Positions 31,215 to 38,302 of a stretch of DNA of 38,302 nucleotides are shown in pieces. This stretch comes from an uncultured Bacteroidales bacterium. GTDB lineage: Bacteria; Bacteroidota; Bacteroidia; Bacteroidales; UBA932. Each line of letters starts with the position of its first letter. The first letter of the stretch is position 1. The notes below the pieces were generated by a model. It had not been told where the DNA came from. It did not search any database and saw only the letters and a program-made list of their open reading frames with translations. Location: assembly GCA_900318955.1 (NCBI GenBank), contig ONMJ01000019.1:1-38302 (forward strand). The letters run 5' to 3'. Made by a program: the position numbers and the translations under genes.

Positions 31215-34172
31215 TTACTCTGTTGCCCAAGTAATCTCAATTTTACTTAGATATATTGCTCCATTAGTGGACCTGATTCCTACATACTTGTAGTCCTCAG
31301 TGAATTCGATGGTGCCAGTTGAGCTGAGCGAACCTATCTTAGTACCCTGATTTGTATTACCAGAGGTAGAATAAAGATCGGCGGCGGAAGTGTAAGCTGT
31401 ATTGGATCCATAGATCTCAATTGTATTAGTACCGGTTCCGACAGTAATGGTTACAGATTTGACAGTACCACCGGAAGTTGTAGAAACGATACCCGAATTA
31501 CTGTTTTTGGAACGCAGCTGGATGTTTCCGGCACTATCCTTGGCAGATTGTCCTGCATAAACAGCGCCGGATTCTTTTTCCACTCCGCTGAAGTCTTTAT
31601 ATGTAGTATTGGTAGCAACCAGATCGGAAGCTGTTATCACATCTGTAACATCTCCTGCACCAGCAGGCGAATGAACTATGATTGTATAACTTGCAGTGCC
31701 CTTGGAATAGGTGTCATCCTCAGCAGCAGTAGCAGTTATAGTAGCGTTTCCCGCAGCCTTGATAGTTACAGCTCCGGTAGAAGCATTTACCTCAGCTACG
31801 GCAGCATCGCTGGAAGCATAGGTAACAGTCGTTTTGGCTCCTGTGAGGGTAGGAGCGGTAAATGCGTCACCAAGAGTAAGAGTAACTGAAGTGGGGTTGA
31901 AAGCGAGAGTCTGAGGAGTCTTTGAAGATGCGGCCTCTTTAATAGAAGTCACCAGGATAACAAAATACTTCCCTCCTGTGCCGGATGTTCCCAAATAATA
32001 TCCTTCAATATCAACCGTCTTACCATTATAATCTGAGACGCTCAAACCTGTATCCGTCTGAAGAGAGCCGGTACGTGCGGTAGCTCCATCCACATAAAGA
32101 TTGAGATAACTGCCGCTTACTTCAAGACGACCAGTCACTTTGATATAGTCAGAAGAGTGAACGGTCGAAGGATAAGAATCAAAGGAAGAAGTAACATCGA
32201 CAGCAGCAGTCCTTATTATCTCATTATTGTTGGAATTCACAGTAACACTTGCATCCTTGCTGACTTCAACAAAATCATAGTAGGTTGTCTTCGTTCCAGA
32301 GACAGTAACATTCTGTCCATTAGAAGGAACAGTTGTAGGAGAGAATACATAAATATTATCTACCCCATCGGTAACGATAACACCACTTTTGCCTGTTGCA
32401 GCGACAACACCGGAGAAGGTACCGGTTGCATTGTCAGAGAGGGCAATGAATTGAGCGATAGACAGTTCTTCAGTCTGAGAAGCTGCAGCCTGATTGACTG
32501 TAAACTCAAACTCCGGGAAACCGTCAGCGTTGAAATAGACGATGTATTCTTTAGCTGTAGCTGTGGTATTGGCAGGGAAGGAGAGAGTAACGGTAGCAGA
32601 AGCGGAACCGCTTGCAGGAGCTATAGTTACACCCTCGTAAGCCTCCTCGAGAGAAGCTGTCCAAGCGACATTAGCGGTAACTGCGAATTTGGCAGATGTA
32701 GCAGCGGCATTAACATCCAGCTTGCCTGAAGCCTCAACTGTGAAAACAGGAGGGACGGTGACCGCTGAGTAAGGGTAGAGTTTCACCGACTGACGAGATG
32801 CATCAGAGCTAGAGTAGCAGCTGATAATAGGACTGCCATTATTTGTATTGAACTCAAGGACATTCCTGTTCGAAGACTTCTCGGCAGAGATAGCATAAGT
32901 GCCATCCTCATTGGCCTTTACTGTCCAATAAGCATTGACATCCGGCTCAGCCTCTGCCTTAAGCTGGTTCCCTGAACTGCTTGCAGCATAGAGATAGAGG
33001 CCATTGGCATCCTGAATAGTATACATTCCTTCGTAGTCGCCGGTTGTGACCTTTGTGAAGGTCATCTTGTGGTCGGAGTCAGAAGCGGAAATGGTATTGT
33101 CTTCATTGAAAGTAACAACAGCTGTTTTGAGGTTGTTGTTGCCGCTTACCCATGCCTTTGCTGCATAAGTAGCAGTTACTTCGTCTTTGGTATAAGTACC
33201 TGTCATCAGGTAATCTCCCGAATAATCGGTGTCTACAATCACTGAGCAGTCAGCCTCGGTAATGGTGAGATTGATAACGGCGATATTGCCCTGAGGGAAA
33301 GCGAGGTCCTTTGAAAGGGTAACAGTCTTTTTAATCGCATGCTTATCGGTCTCAGCCTCGAAAGTCACCTCCGTTCCGGCTACGATAGTCGTAGGGTTGA
33401 CAGCAAGATAAATTGCATTTGCAGTCGCATCATTGACAATGATGTCCTCTGTCGGGATAGCTTTGACGCTATTGGAATTGGTATTCCACTTGACAATCTT
33501 CTGAGCGGCAAGATCGATTGAGGCGCGTCCTGTAAGGGTGTCCGGAACAACAGTAGTTCCATCCTCACCGAAATGACCAGCAGAAGTCATAGTGAAATTC
33601 TTCACAACGTCACCGGCAGCAAAAGTACCCTTGAGGTTGACTTTGACAACGGAGATAACTCTCTTGAAATAGAGATCGTCTATGACAACATCTGTTCCGT
33701 CAGACTCATAAGCGCATGCGGGAGCGGCGAGAATGTCTGCAAGAGGATCGAAGCTCTCTGCTGAAGGCTGCTGAGTAGAGGCAAGCTCAACTCCAACAGT
33801 ACCGTTTTTATAGCCTTTTACGAACTTAGAAGCAGGATAGAGAGAAACAAATGTGCCTTCACCGGCGGCTACTGCCGTACCTTCGAAAGTCGCCCTCTCG
33901 GCCTTTCCTGCGGTATTCTGGAATACGGCTGTCGCCTTAGATGTTTTTTCATCAATCGTGCCGATGAAGATAGCAATCTCGTCGTTGGCATTCCAACCGA
34001 CCTTATAATTGCCGTCGAGCTGATTGTCAAGATATGTCCTGGTCTGAGGAGCTGATGCGTTGATCGTGAAATGAAGACCTTGTGCTGAGGGAACAAGTTC
34101 ATTCCTGTTGCAGGAAACAAGTGCCATTGCAGCTGCTGCAAGGGTCACAAAAATGCTAGTAATCTTTTTCAT
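31215..34172 (-). CDS. multidomain surface lipoprotein (fimbrillin-like, BACON, Ig-like)
   Basis: A 985-aa protein with an SpII signal (MKKITSIFVTLAAAAMALVSC, Cys21). In order: a fimbrillin/Mfa-like N-terminal domain (about 30-310, TRTYLDNQLDGNYKVGWNAND, ATFEGTAVAAGEGTFVSLYPAS); a segment of about 130 residues with TIQDANGLYLYAAS, ricin-like in feel; a BACON domain (about 480-570, AVTANVAWTASLEE, EFEFTVNQAAA); an OB-fold-like stretch (GTFSGVVAATGKSGVIVTDG); a Big_2-like Ig domain (TLAFNPTSVTLTLGDAF, TYASSDAAVAEV, GNATITATAA); and a C-terminal jelly-roll-like module (IEIYGSN, KYVGIRSTNGAIYLSKIEITW). Probably surface-exposed and adhesive or glycan-binding; no catalytic residues are recognised. 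The 44-aa gene at 34319-34185 precedes it by 12 nt. Confidence 0.8.
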   Translation of the reverse strand: MKKITSIFVTLAAAAMALVSCNRNELVPSAQGLHFTINASAPQTRTYLDNQLDGNYKVGWNANDEIAIFIGTIDEKTSKATAVFQNTAGKAERATFEGTAVAAGEGTFVSLYPASKFVKGYKNGTVGVELASTQQPSAESFDPLADILAAPACAYESDGTDVVIDDLYFKRVISVVKVNLKGTFAAGDVVKNFTMTSAGHFGEDGTTVVPDTLTGRASIDLAAQKIVKWNTNSNSVKAIPTEDIIVNDATANAIYLAVNPTTIVAGTEVTFEAETDKHAIKKTVTLSKDLAFPQGNIAVINLTITEADCSVIVDTDYSGDYLMTGTYTKDEVTATYAAKAWVSGNNNLKTAVVTFNEDNTISASDSDHKMTFTKVTTGDYEGMYTIQDANGLYLYAASSSGNQLKAEAEPDVNAYWTVKANEDGTYAISAEKSSNRNVLEFNTNNGSPIISCYSSSDASRQSVKLYPYSAVTVPPVFTVEASGKLDVNAAATSAKFAVTANVAWTASLEEAYEGVTIAPASGSASATVTLSFPANTTATAKEYIVYFNADGFPEFEFTVNQAAASQTEELSIAQFIALSDNATGTFSGVVAATGKSGVIVTDGVDNIYVFSPTTVPSNGQNVTVSGTKTTYYDFVEVSKDASVTVNSNNNEIIRTAAVDVTSSFDSYPSTVHSSDYIKVTGRLEVSGSYLNLYVDGATARTGSLQTDTGLSVSDYNGKTVDIEGYYLGTSGTGGKYFVILVTSIKEAASSKTPQTLAFNPTSVTLTLGDAFTAPTLTGAKTTVTYASSDAAVAEVNASTGAVTIKAAGNATITATAAEDDTYSKGTASYTIIVHSPAGAGDVTDVITASDLVATNTTYKDFSGVEKESGAVYAGQSAKDSAGNIQLRSKNSNSGIVSTTSGGTVKSVTITVGTGTNTIEIYGSNTAYTSAADLYSTSGNTNQGTKIGSLSSTGTIEFTEDYKYVGIRSTNGAIYLSKIEITWATE

Positions 34173-34184
34173 GGCCGATACAGT

Positions 34185-34319
34185 TTAAAAGTCATAAGTG
34201 TAATCAGGGTCCTCATTCAGAGGATCGCCGGCAAGATTGCCGGACTGAAGAAAACTAGTCTCGAAACGGATGTCGAGATAGCGGGTGGCCGGAGCCGAAT
34301 AAAGCAATTTTTTCTCCAT
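34185..34319 (-). CDS. 44-aa small protein upstream of the surface lipoprotein
   Basis: The frame runs from an ATG at 34319 to a TAA at 34187-34185 and encodes MEKKLLYSAPATRYLDIRFE followed by a Gly/Asn/Asp-rich half ending DPDYTYDF. It has no signal peptide or membrane helix. A promoter box (34380-34373) and a leader hairpin lie upstream, and the lipoprotein ATG is 12 nt downstream, so the two are probably co-transcribed. Short proteins of similar size and style precede surface lipoprotein genes in other Bacteroidota; their role is not known to me. Confidence 0.7.
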   Translation of the reverse strand: MEKKLLYSAPATRYLDIRFETSFLQSGNLAGDPLNEDPDYTYDF

Positions 34320-34343
34320 TTTTTATATCTATGAATTTTCCGC

Positions 34344-34366
34344 CGCGAATTTAGTCAAGATTCGCG
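34344..34366 (-). promoter_or_regulatory. 5' leader hairpin (CGCGAAT/ATTCGCG)
   Basis: CGCGAAT (34344-34350) and ATTCGCG (34360-34366) form a perfect 7-bp stem with a 9-nt loop. From the -7 box at 34380-34373 the transcript would start near 34366, so the hairpin would sit at the very 5' end of the mRNA, where such stems can protect against decay. Confidence 0.45.
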
Positions 34367-34372
34367 TAAATA

Positions 34373-34394
34373 CAAAACTAATCTATGATTAGTT
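34373..34394 (-). promoter_or_regulatory. -7 box overlapped by a 19-nt palindrome
   Basis: The minus strand has TAGTTTTG (34380-34373), matching TAnnTTTG. AACTAATC (34376-34383), TAT, then GATTAGTT (34387-34394) is a perfect palindrome that overlaps the box. It may be an operator. Alternatively, as it lies 27 nt past the stop of the TonB receptor at 34421 and is followed by TTTTG, it could be a weak terminator. Confidence 0.45.
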
Positions 34395-34420
34395 ATGGAG
34401 AAAAGAATAGACTTTTAGCC

Positions 34421-36640
34421 TTAGAATCTATAAGATAACTTCAAGAGGGCATTGCTGGGAGCCTGGGGGTAGACTCCGATTCCGGAGTATATTTCACCTG
34501 TCGCTTTGGAGTAAGACTCCCATCTCCAACCATATGCATAATACATATTGTTGAATATGTTATTGACATAACCGGTCAGGGTGAGAATTCCCTTCGGCAG
34601 CGGAATATCATAAGAGGCAGTAATATTTGCTACGAAATACGCGGGGATTTCCATCTCCTTTCTCATAGTATTATCGATAAACTGCCGTCCTACATATTTC
34701 CCGTCAATTGAAAGAGTCGTGCGCTTAATGGGGAAAAAGGTCAATTTTGCCATTCCGATAACGGATGGTGAAAGGAGCATATCAGTCTCTCCATAATTGA
34801 CAGGGTGAGTCTCATGTTCCTCTCCGTCAGATACTTCCACATAAGAAGTATAGTCCTTGAGACGGTTGGTGCTAAGGGTCATGTTGGCATCGAAGCGGAC
34901 CCACCGAAAAGGAGTCCAAGCCGAGGCAAGTTCTACTCCCCTTCTCCATCCCCTAGGGACATTTTCCTTTATGGCGTAGCCAGATGAACTAAGCCGCCCG
35001 GTCTCAAGCAGAATATCCTGATACTCCATAAGATAGACTCCGGCAGATGCGGAGAATGAGCTTCCCGAGTATCTGTATGAAGCCTCAATATCGACCATCT
35101 TTTCCGGGCGAATGGGATTCTCCTCCGCTTCGCCCTTAATATTCTCCTTTATATCGCTCCTTCCGGGTTCGCGATGCCCGAGAGCGACAGATGCATAGAC
35201 CCTGTGGGAAGGAGAGAAATCCCAGCTCAGACCTGCCCTTGGATTAAAGAAATTCCATGTATCATCATAGCCGATATCGGCGAAATCATCGTCTATGCCC
35301 CGCATCTTGAAATCGACCCTTCTATACTGCAAATCCGCATAAAGAGTTCCCTTTCCGAATACTTTCTTTTCACCTCTGACAAAGGCGGAATTATCGTTTT
35401 TCGATGAAGAATAATCGTACCACTCCAAGCCGCCTGAAAAATCGACCTTGGCCCTGGATGGATCGTAGGAGGGCCCGAAGAACCCCACTATTCCATCATG
35501 AACACCATCATAGCGACTTAGACTGATACCTCCCGTAAGGTCAAGATTCTCAGAACGATAACGAATATCGGAGTTCAGCACATAATAGTTGTTACCCATC
35601 CTTTTCCTATAAATCACATCGCCCTCAACCGGTGGGTCAGTATGGATACCATATTCTGAGAGATTCTTACCCGTCTTGAGATACTCATCGTAGCCATCCC
35701 CTCTCGTATAATTGAGAGTCGTGGTCCATGTCAAAGGATCCGAAAGACTACGGGTATAGTTTAGCTGAAGATGGTGCTGGGTATAGTTATCTGTCTGATT
35801 ATCATAATATTGAGTATTACCATCCTTGTCTTCATAAGCCCCCGCGTCGTTGTGACGACGGTCCTTTTGGTACTGAGAAAGCGAGATTCCATCCCAAGTG
35901 ATACCGCTTCTCTGATCACCCATTAAATAAGTGAATTTCAGAGAGTTCCTGCCTTTCAGATAACCAAGGGTAACAAATGCGGACTGGGACCCTACGAAGG
36001 CGTTACGGATGTATCCGTCGGTCATCCCTCTGGAGTAAGCGGCACTTGCATATAAACCTTTAGAGGTCAAGCCTGTACCGGCAGAGACAGTTGCCATGAA
36101 AGTATTATAAGACCCTCCGGAAAGATCAACAGAGCCGTAGGGGTCAGGGGTCACGAAAGCAGTGTTCATATTCACACTCGCTCCGAAAGCTCCGGAACCA
36201 CTGGCGGATGTGCCAAGGCCCCTTTGAAGCTGCACTGTCGAAATGAGACTGGTAAGGGAAGGGATATTGACCCAGAAGACCTCCTGTGATTCGGCATCAT
36301 TAAGAGTCACGCCGTTGAGGGTCACATTGATCTGCGACCCCTTGACGCCCCTTATGGTCATCGCTGAATTCCCGAGCCCTGTTCCGCCCTCGTTATATGT
36401 AACGACCGAAGGCTGAAGACTTAGGGCCATAGGAAGAGATGCTGAAGGGTTGGAGAGGCGAAGTTCATCTTTTCCGACCATTGTATAGGTCACAGGGGTG
36501 GACTTTCCGGCCCTCGAAGAGGATACGATTACACTATCCAGGGTTTCATGACGCTCCCCGTAGATGTCATCCTGTTCCTGCGAGAATGAAGGCACCGAAA
36601 TGAGCGCAGAGAGCGCCCAAACAACGATTTTTTTATTCAT
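34421..36640 (-). CDS. TonB-dependent outer-membrane receptor, predicted thiamine uptake
   Basis: A 739-aa receptor: signal peptide (MNKKIVVWALSALISVPSFS), a TonB-box-like region followed by a plug domain (VIVSSSRAGKSTPVTYTMVG, LQPSVVTYNEGGTGLGNSAMTIRG, QLQRGLGTSASGSGAFGASVNM, each a plug hallmark), and a 22-strand-type barrel ending in an aromatic residue (LLKLSYRF). It lies directly behind a TPP riboswitch, which is how TonB receptors for thiamine are controlled in Bacteroides. Import of thiamine or a precursor is therefore predicted from regulation, not from the protein itself. The start at 36640 is set by the signal peptide and the riboswitch; an ATG at 36679 would lie inside the aptamer. 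Confidence 0.88.
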   Translation of the reverse strand: MNKKIVVWALSALISVPSFSQEQDDIYGERHETLDSVIVSSSRAGKSTPVTYTMVGKDELRLSNPSASLPMALSLQPSVVTYNEGGTGLGNSAMTIRGVKGSQINVTLNGVTLNDAESQEVFWVNIPSLTSLISTVQLQRGLGTSASGSGAFGASVNMNTAFVTPDPYGSVDLSGGSYNTFMATVSAGTGLTSKGLYASAAYSRGMTDGYIRNAFVGSQSAFVTLGYLKGRNSLKFTYLMGDQRSGITWDGISLSQYQKDRRHNDAGAYEDKDGNTQYYDNQTDNYTQHHLQLNYTRSLSDPLTWTTTLNYTRGDGYDEYLKTGKNLSEYGIHTDPPVEGDVIYRKRMGNNYYVLNSDIRYRSENLDLTGGISLSRYDGVHDGIVGFFGPSYDPSRAKVDFSGGLEWYDYSSSKNDNSAFVRGEKKVFGKGTLYADLQYRRVDFKMRGIDDDFADIGYDDTWNFFNPRAGLSWDFSPSHRVYASVALGHREPGRSDIKENIKGEAEENPIRPEKMVDIEASYRYSGSSFSASAGVYLMEYQDILLETGRLSSSGYAIKENVPRGWRRGVELASAWTPFRWVRFDANMTLSTNRLKDYTSYVEVSDGEEHETHPVNYGETDMLLSPSVIGMAKLTFFPIKRTTLSIDGKYVGRQFIDNTMRKEMEIPAYFVANITASYDIPLPKGILTLTGYVNNIFNNMYYAYGWRWESYSKATGEIYSGIGVYPQAPSNALLKLSYRF

Positions 36641-36727
36641 AATACATTCCTCCGGCGGTATTGACCGCATCAGGTTCAAAGGGTATTTCTCAACCGCCTC
36701 CTACTGGAAGCAGTACCCCTTGTAATT
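36641..36727 (-). promoter_or_regulatory. TPP riboswitch (THI element)
   Basis: Read on the minus strand: P2 as GGGGTA with TACCC, a small P3 hairpin TACTG/CAGTA, the core TTGAGAAATACCC, then TTTGAACCTGATGCGG and CAATACCGCCGGAGGAA, the conserved pyrophosphate-sensing helix. The closing helix pairs bases near 36727-36721 with 36646-36641. The conserved GGAGGAA (36653-36647) ends 6 nt before the ATG at 36640, so it doubles as the ribosome-binding site. TPP binding would hide it and reduce translation. The 5' end touches the stop codon of the cyclotransferase gene. Confidence 0.93.
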
Positions 36728-37478
36728 ATTTTTTTATAAGTTCAACCTCATAAAGCCGGGGCCAGTTTTTCCCGGTGAGGTAGATATGTCCGTCTTTATA
36801 AGCGATTCCGTTCAGTACATCCGTGTCCTGCGTCCTAAGCTTAGCAGGAAGAAGTCCTGTGCAGTCGACAGTAGAAACAACCTCGCCGCTCTTTGGATCT
36901 ATAACTACAATAAGGTCTGTCGTATATACATTAGCCCAGATCTTACCGTCAATCCACTCCAGTTCATTGAGATAGCGGACAGGCCTTCCATTGAGAGTCA
37001 CTTTCAGTTTCTTACTGACTTTCAGGTCTTTATCCATGAAATACAACTGCGACGAGCCGTCCGAAGCTATTATCTGCTTGCCATCAGTCGTCATCCCCCA
37101 GCCCTCTCTGGGATATCCCTGTGTGGACCTATATTCAAGGGTCTCTGGATTATATTTAAAAGCAACCTTATTGGTCCATGTAAGTACATATAAGTCTCCA
37201 CCGAAGACCACTGAGCCTTCGATGAAATACTTATTGTTGAAACTAACCTTCTTGACCGGCTTGCCACTCTCGAGGTCGACTATCCTCAATGTGCTGCTGC
37301 CCCACTGGCCTGTGCTTTCGTAAAAGCGGCCGTCATGAAAGAAAAGGCCCTGAGTATAAGAGGTAACGTCATGGGGATACTCCTTGACAACCTTTACTTT
37401 ATACTCGACAACCTTGGCTGCACCACAAGAAGGAAGCAGCGCAATAAGTAGTGCCAATATGAATACCTTGATTCTCAT
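36726..37478 (-). CDS. glutamine cyclotransferase-like lipoprotein
   Basis: A 250-aa protein with an SpII signal (MRIKVFILALLIALLPSC, Cys18). The mature part is a five-bladed propeller-like domain of the glutamine cyclotransferase family: HDVTSYTQGLFFHDGRFYES, GQWGSSTLRIVDLESGK, LNELEWIDGKIWANVY, DVLNGIAYKDGHIYLTGKNWPRLYEVEL. Known relatives cyclise N-terminal glutamine to pyroglutamate; the natural substrate here is unknown. The start at 37478 is preferred over 37496 because the latter overlaps the -7 box at 37493-37486. The predicted transcript start is within 2 nt of the ATG, so the message may be nearly leaderless. Confidence 0.85.
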   Translation of the reverse strand: MRIKVFILALLIALLPSCGAAKVVEYKVKVVKEYPHDVTSYTQGLFFHDGRFYESTGQWGSSTLRIVDLESGKPVKKVSFNNKYFIEGSVVFGGDLYVLTWTNKVAFKYNPETLEYRSTQGYPREGWGMTTDGKQIIASDGSSQLYFMDKDLKVSKKLKVTLNGRPVRYLNELEWIDGKIWANVYTTDLIVVIDPKSGEVVSTVDCTGLLPAKLRTQDTDVLNGIAYKDGHIYLTGKNWPRLYEVELIKK

Positions 37479-37484
37479 TGCTCG

Positions 37485-37514
37485 GCAAATATACAAAATT
37501 TGTTGTATATTTGC
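37485..37514. promoter_or_regulatory. divergent promoters inside a 30-bp perfect palindrome
   Basis: GCAAATATACAA (37485-37496) and TTGTATATTTGC (37503-37514) are perfect reverse complements around AATTTG. Each arm carries TATATTTG: minus strand 37493-37486 for the cyclotransferase gene, plus strand 37506-37513 for rnpB. Either the two back-to-back -7 boxes happen to be symmetric or the palindrome is also a regulator site. Confidence 0.65.
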
Positions 37515-37520
37515 ACCGCT

Positions 37521-37910
37521 TTATGGTGGGACGATCTGCCGCGGTGCCTTTCGGGGCGCTGAGGAAAGTCCGGACAGGGCAGGGCGCCCGGCTGCGGAAA
37601 GCGCAGAAGGGAGTAATTTTTTGCAATCCGTAACAGAAAACAACCGCCGCACATATAGTGGCAGGCTCTTCGGAGCCGCTCATACCACGATTTCGTGGGA
37701 GACTTCGGTCAATGAACCACTATCGGCAAGGGTGAAAACGTGGGGTAAGAGCCCACGACGTGGTCCCGGCGACGGGCTGCGGGTACGGACCCCGGGCCTG
37801 CAAGACCGAATATACTGACAGATGAGGGCTGCCCGCCCGATGTCAGGGGGTAGGTTGCGAAGATAAATGGCAGATTTAAAAACAGAAACCGGCTTACGGC
37901 CCCGCCATTT
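37521..37910 (+). ncRNA. rnpB: RNase P RNA (bacterial class A)
   Basis: Catalytic RNA that removes 5' leaders from tRNA precursors. The conserved 5' core GAGGAAAGTCCGGACA is at 37561-37576; the middle has GGTGAAAACGTGGGGTAAGAGC (37732 onwards, the universally conserved GUGAAA...GGUAAGAGC) and the 3' core ACAGAAACCGGCTTA at 37882-37896. The ends pair as P1: ATGGTGGG (37523-37530) with CCCGCCAT (37901-37908). The promoter at 37506-37513 predicts a start at about 37520. Confidence 0.96.
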
Positions 37911-37915
37911 CCTCT

Positions 37916-37957
37916 AGAGGCTGACTCGCTTTTGATGAGTTGGCCTCTTTGTTTTTG
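37916..37957 (+). terminator. intrinsic terminator of rnpB
   Basis: AGAGGC (37916-37921) pairs with GCCTCT (37943-37948) with ACTC/GAGT inside, followed by TTTGTTTTTG. It lies 6 nt past the RNase P RNA. Confidence 0.85.
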
Positions 37958-38033
37958 CATAGGTGCCGGCCCTCGAGGGAGAAAAAACTGTCCTCCAAGA
38001 TGCATTCCGCCAAAAGTAGCTCCCGTCGCGTCA

Positions 38034-38204
38034 GCGGAGACCAAAAACCCCACGTTTTGACCTGAAAACGTGGGGTAAACTGTCCGCAGAGACCAAAAAT
38101 CCCACGCTTTGACCTGAAAACGTGGGGTAAACTGTCCGCGGAGACCAAAAAACCCCACGCTTTGACCTGAAAACGTGGGGTAAACTGTCCGCGGGGACCA
38201 AAAA
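38034..38204. repeat. 52-53-nt tandem repeat, three units plus a broken fourth
   Basis: Units at 38034-38085, 38086-38137 and 38138-38190 each read GC(G/A)GAGACCAAAAA, a hairpin, then GTAAACTGTCC. In unit 1 ACCCCACGTTTT and AAAACGTGGGGT pair over 12 bp around GACCTG; units 2 and 3 have one mismatch in the stem. On the minus strand each hairpin is followed by TTTTTGG, as in an intrinsic terminator. A fourth unit stops after its first 14 nt at 38204. Minus-strand frames with repeated FWSLRTVYPTFSG-type peptides are by-products. The stretch 37958-38033 before it holds only the palindrome CCCTCGAGGG. Confidence 0.85.
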
Positions 38205-38247
38205 TGTCTTATCCTGAAAAAAGTTGACTCACAACAAAGAGTTAACA
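38205..38247 (+). mobile_element. possible left end of an insertion sequence
   Basis: The fourth repeat unit breaks off at 38204 and is followed by TGTCTTATCCTGAAAAAAGT. A TG start and an A-rich stretch followed by GTTGAC resemble the terminal inverted repeats of IS3-like elements. An imperfect inverted repeat GTTGACTC/GAGTTAAC follows. The other end is outside the window, so this is a hypothesis. Confidence 0.35.
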
Positions 38248-38302
38248 ATGTATCGTTTACACACAGAGAAACAGCTGAAGTACTTTGACGAAGTTATTCG
38301 TC
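38248..38302 (+). CDS. 5' end of a gene cut by the right edge, possibly a transposase
   Basis: An ATG at 38248 opens a frame that is still open at the edge (18 codons, MYRLHTEKQLKYFDEVIR). The closeness of the suspected insertion-sequence end suggests a transposase gene, but the visible residues are not diagnostic. Confidence 0.4.
   Translation, partial: MYRLHTEKQLKYFDEVIR

Noticed and set aside
37384-37818. A 144-codon plus-strand frame across the cyclotransferase start and rnpB
   Set aside because: It crosses a promoter palindrome and the RNase P RNA; the RNA explains the conservation.
38034-38190. CRISPR array
   Set aside because: Near-identical units follow each other directly with no unique spacers, and no cas genes are present. 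The same applies to 11302-11385.
37709-38248. Minus-strand frames with repeated peptides (for example VYPTFSGQ) after rnpB
   Set aside because: They come from the 52-53-nt tandem repeat; the period is not a constant multiple of three, so a repeat protein is not encoded consistently.

Overview
The window looks like a chromosomal segment of a member of the Bacteroidota, most likely Bacteroidales. Evidence: repeated TAnnTTTG -7 promoter boxes; many SpII lipoproteins; a BACON/fimbrillin-type surface protein; a TonB-dependent receptor behind a TPP riboswitch; and a dcw cell-wall/division cluster in the Bacteroidota order (mraZ-rsmH-ftsL-ftsI-murE-mraY-murD-ftsW-murG-murC-ftsQ-ftsA-ftsZ, without murF, ddl or murB). 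I cannot place it to genus.

Layout. (1) 1-9.3 kb: a leftward FAD-dependent oxidoreductase diverges from a rightward run of exported proteins (GH20-like barrel, propeller-like lipoprotein, calcineurin-type phosphoesterase), then glyA, a helical-toroid-like lipoprotein and a SpoU-family RNA methyltransferase; a leftward nitroreductase converges on it. (2) 9.95-11.5 kb: about 1.5 kb with no convincing gene but densely packed with hairpins. It holds two gapless copies of a 134-nt three-hairpin module, further hairpins that tend to come in pairs, a 215-nt long imperfect inverted repeat and a 24-nt tandem repeat. It ends in four TGG[A/G]A boxes with an exact 10-nt period just upstream of the mraZ promoter, a candidate MraZ operator. 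(3) 11.5-28.7 kb: the dcw cluster, tightly packed with several ATGA overlaps, followed by gltX. (4) 28.7-31.1 kb, minus strand: an HPr-kinase/PEPCK-like kinase, rpiB and truB. (5) 31.2-34.3 kb, minus strand: a 44-aa small protein and a 985-aa multidomain surface lipoprotein. (6) 34.4-37.5 kb, minus strand: a glutamine cyclotransferase-like lipoprotein, a TPP riboswitch and a TonB-dependent receptor, predicted to import thiamine or a precursor. (7) 37.5-38.3 kb: RNase P RNA (rnpB), its terminator, a 52-53-nt tandem repeat whose units each contain a hairpin, and a possible left end of an insertion sequence that interrupts the fourth repeat unit.

Most coding content is ordinary. The parts that familiar annotation does not explain are the hairpin-dense intergenic region before mraZ and the repeats after rnpB, which share a 16-nt word with the RNase P RNA. 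Structures were found by reading the sequence; no folding, homology or covariance search was run, so every fold, family and promoter call is a prediction.
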